From a virus: a stretch of 37,263 nucleotides of DNA. This document shows positions 28,617-36,130 of the stretch, piece after piece. Every line of letters starts with the position of its first letter. Positions within the stretch are counted from its first letter, which is position 1. A program made the position numbers and the translations under genes. Location: positions 1 to 37,263 of the IMG/VR virus record IMGVR_UViG_3300035438_000265. One strand, written 5' to 3'. The notes beneath the pieces are model-generated. The model made no database searches. It was given only the letters and a program-made list of their open reading frames with translations, and was not told the origin of the DNA.

Positions 28617-30415
28617 TGACTTTTGCAGCGCGCCCCGTCGAGATTGTCGAGATCATCCAGCCGCTCTGCTCCCGCACGTTCGGCGTCTCGCCGTGCAATG
28701 CAACGGGCGATGCCTGTTGGAACACGGATCGCACCTGCAAGTTCCTATCGGCTCTTGATCTGAGCAAGTCACTGACGCTGCGGTTCGTCAACGATGACGT
28801 TTACGAGTGGCAAGATAACAACACCAATCTGCTGACCGAGAATGGCAACACGCTCACCACTGAAACGGGCGATCCGTTCCTGATCGATTACATCTATCAG
28901 CCCGCACTCGCTATCCCGGCAATGCAGAACTATCAGACGGCTCCGACCGTCCTCAACGTGGCCTCTGGATCGCGTAATAAAAGCCCGCTAGGCTATCGCG
29001 CCGTGAGCAATGTCCGTATCAAGGACTTCCCTTGGAATGACGTAGGCACCGATCCTTACGTCTCCACGCGCGCTTATGATCCAGACCAGATCGGCAGCTT
29101 CTGGAGCAAGTGGCTTGCCCGCAATCCGTATCACATCGGATACACACTCAACATCTATGAGGGGCTGATAGGCGAACCGCTTTCGGTCATGACGCAGCGG
29201 GAATATGTGATCGAAAAAATTGACGCTGGTCGCAATGGCGTTTCGATCACGGCCAAGGACATCCTGCGAAAGATCACTGACACCAACCTGACGGCACCGT
29301 ATCTAAGCCGTGGTGAATTGGCCTCGAACATCACGAACGTAGCAACGGCCATGACCGTGGCTGGCGCAACCTTGAACGACTATCCTGCAACTGGCTATGT
29401 CAGGATCAACAGCGAGGTGATCCAATATACCCAGCGTTATGAAACGACCGGCGGCAACATCTACTTCGATGGGCTGACACGAGGACTGGCCGGAACAACA
29501 GCAGCGGCTCAAAGTCAGAACGACCGCGTGCAGCGCGTGCTTTATTATAACGCCACGCCATTCCACGAAATCCTCTATGACCTTCTTGTTAATTGGGGCG
29601 GCATCCCTGCGAAATACATCAACTTCGCGGATTGGGCGGCAGCACAGACCACCTATCGGCCAGACTACAATTTCACTGCGTGGATCACTGACCCCGACAA
29701 GATCGAAGAACTTCTAGCCGAGGTGTGCCTCCAGGCCGTCTCGAATTTGTGGTGGGATGAGCGCGTCCAAAAGATTCTCATGGAGCCTGTCAGGCCGCAG
29801 CCATCTCCTACGCTTTTGACTGATGACGATGCTATTGTTGCTGGCAGCTTCTCAATCGAAGAGAAGCCGGAAGAGCGCGCATCTCAGACGCATGTCTACT
29901 ATTTGCAACGCACGCCGATCCCAAGCGTGACCGAGAAGAGCAACTATTCCCGCGTCTCCGTATACATCGATGTTCTGAAGCAAGTGCAGTATGGCGGCGA
30001 ACCGCAGATCAGGGAACTGTTCTGCCGGTTCATTAGCACACAGGCAATCGCCAACTCCCTCGCCCAGAACTATCTTGACCGCTTCTCGGATGTTCGCAAG
30101 GAAATCACCTTCGACCTATCGGCCAAAGATGCCGCGAATATCTGGACCGGATCGGTTGTCCAGATACGGCACTATCTGGATGTTGATTTCACAGGTGCGC
30201 CGCGCGATGGCGAGTGGCTTATCACCTCAGCAGAGGTAGCCCGCAACGGCCTGACATATCGCTTTACAGCGGAAGACAACGAGAAGGGCGGCGTGCTCTG
30301 GACCTGGCTGACCGATGCGGGACTTGACGGCAATGGCGTTGCCCAGCCGTGGCGCTGGCTCGATGATAGTGGTAATGACTTGAGCGGGACTCCTCAACCG
30401 TATAGGTGGCTTTGA
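28616..30415 (+). CDS. Tail hub / baseplate protein with N-terminal four-cysteine cluster
   Basis: 599 aa. The N-terminus has C18, C27, C34 and C41 within 24 residues, a cluster also known to me from hub proteins of transposable siphoviruses, and likely metal- or Fe-S-binding. Then come long beta-rich and mixed regions (YVIEKIDAGRNGVSITAKDIL, GYVRINSEVIQYTQRY, FHEILYDLLVNWGGIPAKY, ITFDLSAKDAANIWTGSVVQI). It probably forms the central hub of the tail tip. The last residues repeat a short W-rich motif (WTWLTDAG, WRWLDDSG, YRWL). Overlaps its neighbours by one base each. Confidence 0.78.
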   Translation: MTFAARPVEIVEIIQPLCSRTFGVSPCNATGDACWNTDRTCKFLSALDLSKSLTLRFVNDDVYEWQDNNTNLLTENGNTLTTETGDPFLIDYIYQPALAIPAMQNYQTAPTVLNVASGSRNKSPLGYRAVSNVRIKDFPWNDVGTDPYVSTRAYDPDQIGSFWSKWLARNPYHIGYTLNIYEGLIGEPLSVMTQREYVIEKIDAGRNGVSITAKDILRKITDTNLTAPYLSRGELASNITNVATAMTVAGATLNDYPATGYVRINSEVIQYTQRYETTGGNIYFDGLTRGLAGTTAAAQSQNDRVQRVLYYNATPFHEILYDLLVNWGGIPAKYINFADWAAAQTTYRPDYNFTAWITDPDKIEELLAEVCLQAVSNLWWDERVQKILMEPVRPQPSPTLLTDDDAIVAGSFSIEEKPEERASQTHVYYLQRTPIPSVTEKSNYSRVSVYIDVLKQVQYGGEPQIRELFCRFISTQAIANSLAQNYLDRFSDVRKEITFDLSAKDAANIWTGSVVQIRHYLDVDFTGAPRDGEWLITSAEVARNGLTYRFTAEDNEKGGVLWTWLTDAGLDGNGVAQPWRWLDDSGNDLSGTPQPYRWL

Positions 30416-31029
30416 TGACAACATGGACGAGCATCTCAAACGCAGCGGTTGCCGTTGGCGGCATTCCGTCAAGCACGACCGTGACGGCGTTGCGCGACAA
30501 TCCTTCGGCTATTGCAGAAGCTGCAAACGGCGCTCCTGTCATGGTTTCTGGCTGGCATCCGTATGACAAGGTGTCCATTGGCGATGGTAAAACTGGGTTG
30601 ATCTATGATCACGCAGTGACGGGTACGGTGAGTTCCTTCGTCACGCCAGACTTTGTGGATGGTTACGAATACCGAATTATTGCGCATTTGATGCAAAGCG
30701 ATGCCGGTGCAACCGTGCGACTAAATCTTGAGGCATTCTTTGCAACAACCGCAGCATACAGAAGGCTTGCTTATACCTCTGATGAGTCTAGTGTAAGCAA
30801 CGAGTTTGGATATGATGTTGAAATTTTGATGCCGCGCATTGCCACAAAAACGCATCTGGTAAAAGGAGACGGCTATTCCGATAGCAATGTGGGGCTTGGA
30901 ATTGATGGCGCATCTTACGATGGGACATTGCAAAAATTGTTGCGTGCCCGCGTAAGATTTACGGCTGGCAATATTATAGCCGGAAAAGTCTGGATGTTCC
31001 GTCGCCGCGAATATGCCTCTTCTCCGTGA
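30415..31029 (+). CDS. Tail tip-associated beta protein
   Basis: 204 aa from ATG 30415, sharing one base with the hub stop. WTSISNAAVAVGGIPSSTTV near the start, then a beta-rich body (YEYRIIAHLMQSDAGATVRLNLEAFF). Similar small fibre-tip or host-range proteins follow the hub gene in related phages, as far as I can recall. Codons are a little more A/T-rich than in the hub gene. Confidence 0.62.
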   Translation: MTTWTSISNAAVAVGGIPSSTTVTALRDNPSAIAEAANGAPVMVSGWHPYDKVSIGDGKTGLIYDHAVTGTVSSFVTPDFVDGYEYRIIAHLMQSDAGATVRLNLEAFFATTAAYRRLAYTSDESSVSNEFGYDVEILMPRIATKTHLVKGDGYSDSNVGLGIDGASYDGTLQKLLRARVRFTAGNIIAGKVWMFRRREYASSP

Positions 31030-31038
31030 GACATTGAC

Positions 31039-31281
31039 ATGATTGACGATCAGACCTTCAAGGTGCTCGGGGCCATCATGCAATGGATCATCGCGCCAGT
31101 GGCCGCGTTTGTCTGGGTTATCTACCGCCAGCAACAGGCGCACGAGACTGCCATCGCAGTTCTGCAAGCGCAGACCGAAACATCGCGTACAGCGCATGAC
31201 CGTGAAATCAAGGAAATCCGCGAGACGAGCCGCGCCATCATGGCGAAGCTCGACAGCATCGAGGAGGCCTTGAGGAAATGA
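31039..31281 (+). CDS. Membrane-anchored coiled-coil protein, holin-accessory candidate
   Basis: 80 aa. One N-terminal membrane segment (about residues 9-28, LGAIMQWIIAPVAAFVWVIY) and a charged coiled coil to the end (HETAIAVLQAQTETS, then KEIRETSRAIMAKLDSIEEA). This plan matches XhlA-type lysis accessory proteins or an inner-membrane spanin. It lies right before the endolysin and overlaps its start in ATGA. Confidence 0.7.
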   Translation: MIDDQTFKVLGAIMQWIIAPVAAFVWVIYRQQQAHETAIAVLQAQTETSRTAHDREIKEIRETSRAIMAKLDSIEEALRK

Positions 31282-31700
31282 AACTGAACAGCGCATCGTT
31301 CGCCAAGCTGAAAGGTGTCCATCCCGATCTGGTGCGTGTGGTCAATCGATGCGCTTCCGATTGGAAGGACGCTGATACGGGCTTCGTCGTCACCTGCGGC
31401 GTGCGCACGCTGGAGGAGCAGAAAATCCTCAAGGCCAAGCGCGCATCCAAGACGTTACGGTCTCGCCACATTCCTGCGGCAAATGGTTTTTCACACGCTG
31501 TTGATTTGGCTTGCACGATCAAAGGCCAGGTGCGTTGGGATTGGCCTCTGTACGATAGCCTTGCCAAGCGAATGAAGGCAGCGGCGAAGGCTGAGAACGT
31601 GTTGCTAGAGTGGGGCGGTGACTGGGTTTCGTTCAAAGACGGTCCGCATTTTCAACTGCCGTGGAAGCAATATCCCGGCACAACAAAAGGAAGCAAGTGA
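31278..31700 (+). CDS. Endolysin, M15-family L,D-/D-Ala peptidase
   Basis: 140 aa. The zinc site of M15 peptidases is visible: SHAVD (H73, D76) and a second histidine in DGPHFQLP (H124), with VTCGVRTLEEQ before them. It cleaves peptidoglycan stem peptides during lysis. No signal peptide, so it needs the holin. Neighbours on both sides are small membrane proteins, forming a lysis cassette. Confidence 0.9.
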   Translation: MKLNSASFAKLKGVHPDLVRVVNRCASDWKDADTGFVVTCGVRTLEEQKILKAKRASKTLRSRHIPAANGFSHAVDLACTIKGQVRWDWPLYDSLAKRMKAAAKAENVLLEWGGDWVSFKDGPHFQLPWKQYPGTTKGSK

Positions 31701-31861
31701 TGACGAAGGAAATGGTTTGGGGCGTTGTTCGCGCCGTTCTCGCGGCTGGTGGCGGCTATGTTGTCGGCACCGGAGTCATTGATGCTACGGCCATGAATGA
31801 GATCATTGGCGCGCTCGGCGTCATCTTCGCCGCTGGCTGGTCTATCTGGGCCAAGAAGTGA
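31700..31861 (+). CDS. Putative holin (53 aa)
   Basis: Two short hydrophobic segments (VVRAVLAAGGGYVVGTGVI and IGALGVIFAAGWSIW) with a turn between and a terminal KK: a small class II-like holin, similar in plan to the Pam3-gp28 group. The start is set at ATG 31700, overlapping the endolysin stop by one base. Confidence 0.75.
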   Translation: MTKEMVWGVVRAVLAAGGGYVVGTGVIDATAMNEIIGALGVIFAAGWSIWAKK

Positions 31862-32088
31862 ACTGGATCGAGATTGCCGCCATAGTCGTGCTGTTGATCG
31901 GCATTGGCGCTGGCGGCTTTCTCGTCGCTCAAAGGCCATCCTTCTGGTTTGGCCTTGGCATTGTTATGTTCAAGGCATCGTTGCCTTTTCTAATGAAACG
32001 AATGCCGCCTGAGAAGGAACAGGAATGGAGGGATTGCATCCGCCGTGGCGGCGAATGGGATCATCATCGGAAGCGATGCAAGAGGTAA
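31858..32088 (+). CDS. Small membrane protein of the lysis cassette (76 aa)
   Basis: Starts with GTG at 31858, overlapping the holin stop. Two hydrophobic segments (about 5-24 and 30-45) and a basic, cysteine-containing tail (DCIRRGGEWDHHRKRCKR). A second holin, antiholin or spanin component are the options. I cannot choose. Many alphaproteobacterial phages carry a similar protein here, to my memory. Confidence 0.65.
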   Translation: MNWIEIAAIVVLLIGIGAGGFLVAQRPSFWFGLGIVMFKASLPFLMKRMPPEKEQEWRDCIRRGGEWDHHRKRCKR

Positions 32089-32092
32089 CACT

Positions 32093-32272
32093 ATGGCACG
32101 ACGCAAGATCACCATCGAATGGAAGACATGCGAACGTGCTTGGGGCTGGGCCTATATTGATGAAGATCACATCCAGCTAGACCCGCGCCTCCTTCAGAAG
32201 CCGAAGTTGCTCTTGGAGATCGCAGCACATGAGGTGGCGCATCTTGTCTTTCCAGAAGCAGAAGAAAAGTAG
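32093..32272 (+). CDS. Small HExxH putative metalloprotease-like protein, ended by an amber codon
   Basis: 59 aa from ATG 32093. RKITIEWKTCERAWGWAYID, then IQLDPRLL and a zinc-site motif HEVAHLVFPEAEE. The family (small SprT/M78-like phage proteins) normally goes on with a helix after this point. Here the TAG at 32270-32272 cuts it. The same frame is open for 22 more codons (32273-32338, before TAG) that read like the missing helix. It may thus be a truncated gene or use stop read-through. Confidence 0.62.
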   Translation: MARRKITIEWKTCERAWGWAYIDEDHIQLDPRLLQKPKLLLEIAAHEVAHLVFPEAEEK

Positions 32273-32341
32273 ATCGATATGTTCGGCAAGCAAGTTGCAG
32301 ATGTGATCTGGCGGCTAAACTTTCGCCGCGCGCAGGAGTAG
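32273..32341 (+). other. In-frame continuation after the amber stop
   Basis: Codons following the TAG read IDMFGKQVADVIWRLNFRRAQE and then TAG. This amphipathic helix is what small HExxH phage proteins usually have after the zinc site. ATG at 32279 is preceded by only a weak purine run (GAAGAAAAG), so separate translation is less likely. Confidence 0.45.
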
Positions 32342-32344
32342 CGA

Positions 32345-33301
32345 ATGACCAAGAGGTACTCCGATCAAGAGTTCATCGACGCATGGAAGCGTCTTGGATC
32401 ACCGTCTGCCGTATCCAAGGAATTGGGCCTCAACCTGCGCGGCGTCAACGCTCGACGGGATAGCCTTGAGCGCAAGCATGGAATCATTCTGAACACGATT
32501 TCGCAGCCAGCCCAGCGGATCAAGATCGAGGTGCCAACAAAAGGTTTTCGCGCCTTAAAAGAAAATGTTGTCGGCCCCGTCATCATCGGCAGCGATGGGC
32601 ATTTTTGGCCGGGAGAACGTAGCAAGGCGTTTGCGGCCATGATCGAGATCATCAAGGACTTGCAGCCTTCGATGGTCATCATGAACGGCGACAGCTTCGA
32701 CGGTGCGAAGATTAGTCGCCATCCTCCTGGCGCTCGTGTGCAGACGCCAAGCGTGGCCGAGGAACTAGAAGCCGTCAAGGAACGTCACGCAGAGATCGAG
32801 GCTTATGCTCCTCCCGGCTGCTATCTCATGTGGACCGATGGCAACCACGACAACCGCTTCATGGCGAGACTGGCTCAAGCAGCGCCGGAATATGTACAGG
32901 TTCAAGGATTTGACATCGCAGACCACTCCCCTGCGTGGCAGTTTAGCACAAGCCTATGGCTCAATGAGCACACGGTGGTAAAGCACCGCATCCACCAAGG
33001 CGTGCATGGGGCTTATAACAACACATTGAAGAGCGGCAAGTCGATTGTGACCGGCCACACGCATCGGCTCCAGGCGACCATGTTTGCGGATTACAATGGC
33101 CTTCGATGGGGCGTAGAGTGCGGCACGCTTTCGGATTACGGACCTGATAACGACAAGTTTGCCTATGCGGAAGACAACCCCGTGAACTGGTCGCAGGGTT
33201 TTGTGGTGTTGCACTTTGCACCTAGCGGCATGTTGCTCGAGCCGGAGTTCTGCCGCGTGATCAACGGTCAGACTTGGTTTCGAGGTCAGCCGGTGGTGTG
33301 A
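32345..33301 (+). CDS. Calcineurin-like metallophosphoesterase with N-terminal HTH
   Basis: 318 aa. All metal-binding blocks are present: GSDGHFW (D84, H86), NGDSFD (114-119), GNHDN (166-170) and GHTHR (237-241), with an extra histidine in HQGVHG. Residues about 18-40 (SPSAVSKELGLNLRGVNARR) form a helix-turn-helix, suggesting a nucleic acid substrate. Similar phage enzymes are called DNA repair exonuclease-like. CAGGAG precedes the ATG. It is the last plus-strand gene, and its end overlaps the minus-strand DUF6378 gene by 41 bases. Confidence 0.87.
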   Translation: MTKRYSDQEFIDAWKRLGSPSAVSKELGLNLRGVNARRDSLERKHGIILNTISQPAQRIKIEVPTKGFRALKENVVGPVIIGSDGHFWPGERSKAFAAMIEIIKDLQPSMVIMNGDSFDGAKISRHPPGARVQTPSVAEELEAVKERHAEIEAYAPPGCYLMWTDGNHDNRFMARLAQAAPEYVQVQGFDIADHSPAWQFSTSLWLNEHTVVKHRIHQGVHGAYNNTLKSGKSIVTGHTHRLQATMFADYNGLRWGVECGTLSDYGPDNDKFAYAEDNPVNWSQGFVVLHFAPSGMLLEPEFCRVINGQTWFRGQPVV

Positions 33302-33542
33302 GCCACCGCTCGATCAACGTGGCGTAGCCAGCGATGTCACGCCAATGGTCGGACTCGTGCGGATTACCTGACAGGATGCGGCTAATCTTGCTGGCGATCA
33401 TCTCCAGCGTCTCGCGCTGCATATCGTCTAGTATTCTCCATTTCTTGCCACGCCGCATGGCGTCCTTCAGTTCCTGTGCCATCATAGACACTTGATAATA
33501 ATCGCCGTGGGTTTTCTCGCGTTCGTCTAGGATGTCACTCAT
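33261..33542 (-). CDS. DUF6378-like protein
   Basis: 93 aa. EREKTHGDYYQV, then LDDMQRETLEMIASKISRIL and HESDHWRDIAGYATLIERW are the signature of a small phage family (DUF6378) of unknown role, perhaps all-helical like MazG-type proteins. It is the last gene of the leftward operon. Its last 41 bases lie under the end of the phosphoesterase gene on the other strand. Its start overlaps the HTH gene by 8 bases. Confidence 0.78.
   Translation of the reverse strand: MSDILDEREKTHGDYYQVSMMAQELKDAMRRGKKWRILDDMQRETLEMIASKISRILSGNPHESDHWRDIAGYATLIERWLTPPADLETKSDR
33291..33308. other. Hairpin at the convergent junction
   Basis: CGGTGG (33291-33296) pairs with CCACCG (33303-33308) around a 6-base loop that contains the phosphoesterase stop. 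No T run exists on either strand, so any termination here would be weak or factor-dependent. Confidence 0.35.
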
Positions 33543-33771
33543 CTCTCACCACCTTTACCGTCAGTTTCATTCCAAGGACGTTATAACAGGCTTCCAGTTC
33601 TGCACCGCGCGGGCAGTGCCGCGTTCGCCAGCCCTTGAACGTGTTCCTTGCAATGCCCGTCCGCTCGGCCATGTCGGTGACGCCGATTCGTTGGCTGTTC
33701 ATCTCTGCGTACAGTCGCCGCACCAGTGGGTGCGCGCGTTGCGGGATAGGCATGTGGCGAAAACGCTTCAT
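33535..33771 (-). CDS. HTH protein (78 aa)
   Basis: Helix-turn-helix in the middle (RIGVTDMAERTGIARNTFKGW) of Cro/C1 type, then ELEACYNVLGMKLTV. The start is MKRFRHMP at 33771, with AGGAAA upstream; a longer reading to 33843 has no support. It lies near the far end of the leftward operon and might regulate late in that unit. Confidence 0.7.
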   Translation of the reverse strand: MKRFRHMPIPQRAHPLVRRLYAEMNSQRIGVTDMAERTGIARNTFKGWRTRHCPRGAELEACYNVLGMKLTVKVVRDE

Positions 33772-33953
33772 GGCGTTTCCTGTGCCAGCGGCAGGATGAT
33801 CCGTGACGGCGTGAATGTCGGGCGGCACTCCATCCCCGGCCACGCTGCCAGCCCTGCTGCGAGGGCTTCACGAAACCCGCACGGCTTCTCGGCGTAGAAA
33901 GCACGATGCGCCGCCTCCACCACCTCGTCGGGTATCTGCTTCGGGTCAATCAT
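33768..33953 (-). CDS. Small hypothetical protein, paralogue of 34130-34348
   Basis: 61 aa from ATG 33953 with GAGGAG upstream. It opens IDPKQIPDEVVEAAHRAFY and ends RIILPLAQETP. The gene at 34130-34348 has the same opening (IKPEQIPDEVVEA), the AWPG/SWPG element and an LPL-type ending, so the two are duplicates. Function unknown. The stop overlaps the HTH gene start. Confidence 0.7.
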   Translation of the reverse strand: MIDPKQIPDEVVEAAHRAFYAEKPCGFREALAAGLAAWPGMECRPTFTPSRIILPLAQETP

Positions 33954-34146
33954 TGCGCGGCTCCTCGTACCAGCAGCGCAGTGGGAAATGCTCCTCAACC
34001 CATTCGTCAATGATCTGGCGCGGGTAGCCTTGCTCTACCATCCACGCGAGGATGTCGTTCCTGCGATTATCCGGCACGGCTTTAGGGAAGCCGTAGCGCC
34101 AGCCTTCAGGCGGGTCCACGATGAGGGTGTCAGGCACCAGCGGCAT
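33946..34146 (-). CDS. Small hypothetical protein (66 aa)
   Basis: MPLVPDTLIVDPPEGWRYGF opening, then a helical WMVEQGYPRQIIDEWVEEHF and an acidic end. The GWRYGFPK segment recurs in small phage proteins, function unknown to me. The start at 34146 overlaps the upstream gene by 17 bases; a longer start at 34209 is possible but less likely. The stop overlaps the next gene. Confidence 0.6.
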   Translation of the reverse strand: MPLVPDTLIVDPPEGWRYGFPKAVPDNRRNDILAWMVEQGYPRQIIDEWVEEHFPLRCWYEEPRND

Positions 34147-34348
34147 CCTTCGGCAAGGGGAGGCAAAGGCGGGTTGTCCTGTTGTCATGTCCATCAAGAA
34201 GGACGCCAAGAAACACCCTATCTTTCTGCGCCCCCGGCCACGAATTGATAGCGGCGGCGATGGCGGCTTTGCGGGTCATATCTTTGGCGTAGTAGGCATC
34301 TACAAAAGCCTCCACCACCTCATCTGGTATCTGCTCAGGCTTGATCAC
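34130..34348 (-). CDS. Small hypothetical protein (72 aa), paralogue of 33768-33953
   Basis: Starts with GTG at 34348 (GTGA overlap with the upstream stop) after AAGGA. IKPEQIPDEVVEAFVDAYYA, RKAAIAAAINSWPGA and TTRLCLPLPKDAAGA. Related in sequence and length to the gene two places downstream. No known domain. Confidence 0.7.
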   Translation of the reverse strand: MIKPEQIPDEVVEAFVDAYYAKDMTRKAAIAAAINSWPGAQKDRVFLGVLLDGHDNRTTRLCLPLPKDAAGA

Positions 34349-34689
34349 AGTCCTTCCCCCTCTTCTACATCAATCACTAACTTCACACAGGCGATGCGGT
34401 TTTGTTGTGCCACAGCGTCAGCGGTGGCTTTGTCGCGGTGAATAACGTCAGTGACTTGACTGGGATACACATTCACCCACACCTCACGCCGTATACGCGG
34501 CTTCACTTCAACGAGGTCGTTTATGGAATTGCCAATACCCCAGTGGCCTTCTTTTGACCATGTGGTTACAACCCACTCGCCGTTCCTTTTAATTGCACCG
34601 TGAACAGAATGGGCGCTACCTGCATCAACCGCATAGACACGGGCTTCGCAACCATCCTTAGTCTGGTACTGCTTACCAAGTTCAATCAT
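34345..34689 (-). CDS. Conserved phage protein of unknown function (114 aa)
   Basis: Start chosen at the second of two adjacent ATGs (34689), 6 bases from GGAGG. IELGKQYQTKDGCEARVYAVDAG, then VHGAIKRNGEWVVTTW, DLVEVKPRIRREVWVNVYP and IACVKLVIDVEEGEGL. I recognise the layout as a frequent phage protein with a beta-rich N-terminus but know no function. Overlaps both neighbours. Confidence 0.72.
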   Translation of the reverse strand: MIELGKQYQTKDGCEARVYAVDAGSAHSVHGAIKRNGEWVVTTWSKEGHWGIGNSINDLVEVKPRIRREVWVNVYPSQVTDVIHRDKATADAVAQQNRIACVKLVIDVEEGEGL

Positions 34690-35023
34690 CATTTTCCTCC
34701 AAAGCCTCATCAATAACATCAAGATCTCTCGCCGCGTCTTCCGGCATGAGAGACAACTCGCACGACTGCACCAGCACATACTTGCGCGCGACCAGCAGCG
34801 CCGCCCGCAGCTTATTGCGCTCAGCGGTTAGGTGAGTGATTTCCCATAAGAGAGCGGCCTGAGTGTCTTGACACCTTGCACTGTTTTCCTTGTGCCAGTC
34901 CACCTCGGCGGTGAGGCGGTCAATGGTGTCAGCGGCCTTTCCTGTAAGCTCTCGCAAATACTCATCGCCACAGTTTTCAGAGCAGTGGCGGAGCCTTCCT
35001 ACTATGGTGTCAATATCACTCAT
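34682..35023 (-). CDS. Coiled-coil hypothetical protein (113 aa)
   Basis: MSDIDTIVGRLRHCSENCGD, then long charged helices (AADTIDRLTAEVDWHKEN, HLTAERNKLRAALLVARKY) and an acidic end. This resembles the Ead/Ea22-type small phage proteins. GGGAGA precedes the ATG at 35023; an in-frame extension to 35047 is not needed. Confidence 0.68.
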   Translation of the reverse strand: MSDIDTIVGRLRHCSENCGDEYLRELTGKAADTIDRLTAEVDWHKENSARCQDTQAALLWEITHLTAERNKLRAALLVARKYVLVQSCELSLMPEDAARDLDVIDEALEENDD

Positions 35024-35264
35024 GTTTGTCTCCCGATATTGCGGCACTGGCTTTGACTCTAAACTTCGGCTTCACACCCAGCCTGCGCTGCATCTCCACG
35101 AAGGTGTCAGCCACGATCTCCAGACAGTTTAAAGCGTTGTGTTCCTCTGATCTGTCCATATCTTGCAAATCATCAAAAAGACATCTGCTCTTGAGGATTG
35201 GGATGTAAACAGTAGAGAGCTTGAGCATGTGGGCGAATTGGTCATCATCCATTCCTTCACTCAC
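35016..35264 (-). CDS. Hypothetical protein (82 aa)
   Basis: Start set at GTG 35264 because it gives the GTGA overlap used often in this genome and has GGGAGG 5 bases upstream. Helical, acidic in the middle (FDDLQDMDRSEEHNALNCLEI) and basic towards the end. No family recognised. Confidence 0.6.
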   Translation of the reverse strand: MSEGMDDDQFAHMLKLSTVYIPILKSRCLFDDLQDMDRSEEHNALNCLEIVADTFVEMQRRLGVKPKFRVKASAAISGDKHE

Positions 35265-35425
35265 CAATCCCTCCCAGATGCTAGTGCCGCCGCTCTGTGT
35301 GCCTCTGCCAATTCCTCTCGAAGCCGCCGGATTCTTCTGTCAGCATCGGCCAAGTCTTGCTGCAATTTCCTGACAGTCTCGCCCAATGCGCGATTGACGG
35401 TTTCAAGATCAGGTTCTCTGGTCAT
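35261..35425 (-). CDS. Small coiled-coil protein (54 aa)
   Basis: MTREPDLETVNRALGETVRK, then heptad-like helices rich in Arg, Glu and Leu. GAGGAGG, inside the end of the transglycosylase gene, precedes the ATG at 35425. The reading frame further upstream is a shadow of that gene. It might be a spanin-like or assembly factor, but it has no membrane segment. Confidence 0.6.
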   Translation of the reverse strand: MTREPDLETVNRALGETVRKLQQDLADADRRIRRLREELAEAHRAAALASGRDW

Positions 35426-35817
35426 TAACGCCTCCTCTTCTTTTTGCTGTACAATACAGACACGCCAACCTGGTGGCATCGTTTCGCCAGTGCCGCATTG
35501 CCTCGTGCTCCGCGCCAGCACATAGCCAGATGCTTCATCCCGTAATGCGTCTGCGTAGCGCATGAAGCACGCCGGATGTCGCCACGATAGCCCATAGCCC
35601 GCGCAGTGCCGCGAAGCACCTGCAATGGGCCTGATGCACTGCTTCGCTTGTTGTGGTTGTGGCATCGAATACCGCTCTCGATCTTTGCCATCTTCAAGGC
35701 GAATCCGACCGGCACGCCTTGCCGTCTCGCCTCCGATGTAACCAATCGAGTGGCATCCGAAGCATGTGCCAAGACACTTCCAGCCGTCATCGCGGCGATC
35801 AAAATAAGATACCTCAT
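35425..35817 (-). CDS. Secreted lytic transglycosylase (SLT fold)
   Basis: 130 aa. A signal peptide is visible (RYLILIAAMTAGSVLAHA). A catalytic Glu in AKIESG (E47), SASGPLQVLRGTARAMGY and a HYGMKHLAMCW segment are the lysozyme-like SLT pattern. Four cysteines suit a periplasmic enzyme. It cuts glycan strands and lies on the opposite strand from the M15 endolysin, so it may serve DNA entry or early cell-wall remodelling. Ends with a basic run (KKKRRR). Start at ATG 35817, sharing one base with the upstream stop; GTG at 35820 is equally possible. Confidence 0.83.
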   Translation of the reverse strand: MRYLILIAAMTAGSVLAHASDATRLVTSEARRQGVPVGFALKMAKIESGIRCHNHNKRSSASGPLQVLRGTARAMGYRGDIRRASCATQTHYGMKHLAMCWRGARGNAALAKRCHQVGVSVLYSKKKRRR

Positions 35818-36029
35818 CACGGCCAGTAAACTCCCATCAAGAAGCCAAGACCGACCATGATTGGGCCGCAGATCAGCCAGTCGATCAGGGAGAGCCGAGG
35901 GGCGCAGCTCTCCCTGACCTGGGTAGACTTGGCATACCGCTGATCAGCAGCGGCCACTGAACCGGACAGCACGCCCGGATCACCATGAAGCCACTCTTCT
36001 TGTGTGGCATCGTATTCATATTTCGCCAT
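35817..36029 (-). CDS. Small protein with C-terminal membrane segment (70 aa)
   Basis: AAGGAGG before the ATG at 36029. Hydrophilic N-terminal 45 residues, then a membrane segment (DWLICGPIMVGLGFLMGVYW) ending the protein. A tail-anchored protein of this type beside a secreted muralytic enzyme may be a lysis or superinfection factor. No family recognised. Confidence 0.65.
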   Translation of the reverse strand: MAKYEYDATQEEWLHGDPGVLSGSVAAADQRYAKSTQVRESCAPRLSLIDWLICGPIMVGLGFLMGVYWP

Positions 36030-36130
36030 GACGTTCCTCCTTGAAACTATGGCAAGCCTAGACTAGAATTCTCAATCAATCGTTAACGCAAGCATCCGGT
36101 CTGCTCGCTCCCGGATGCTAGGGGCGGTGG
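36030..36130 (-). promoter_or_regulatory. Short intergenic region with hairpins and a weak promoter candidate
   Basis: A perfect 9-bp stem, AGCATCCGG (36091-36099) with CCGGATGCT (36111-36119), stands after the VRR-NUC gene with no clear T run. A second stem, 36120-36127 with 36148-36155, spans that gene's stop. On the minus strand TTGAGA and CATAGT with an 18-base gap upstream of the 70-aa gene could be a weak promoter. Confidence 0.35.
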
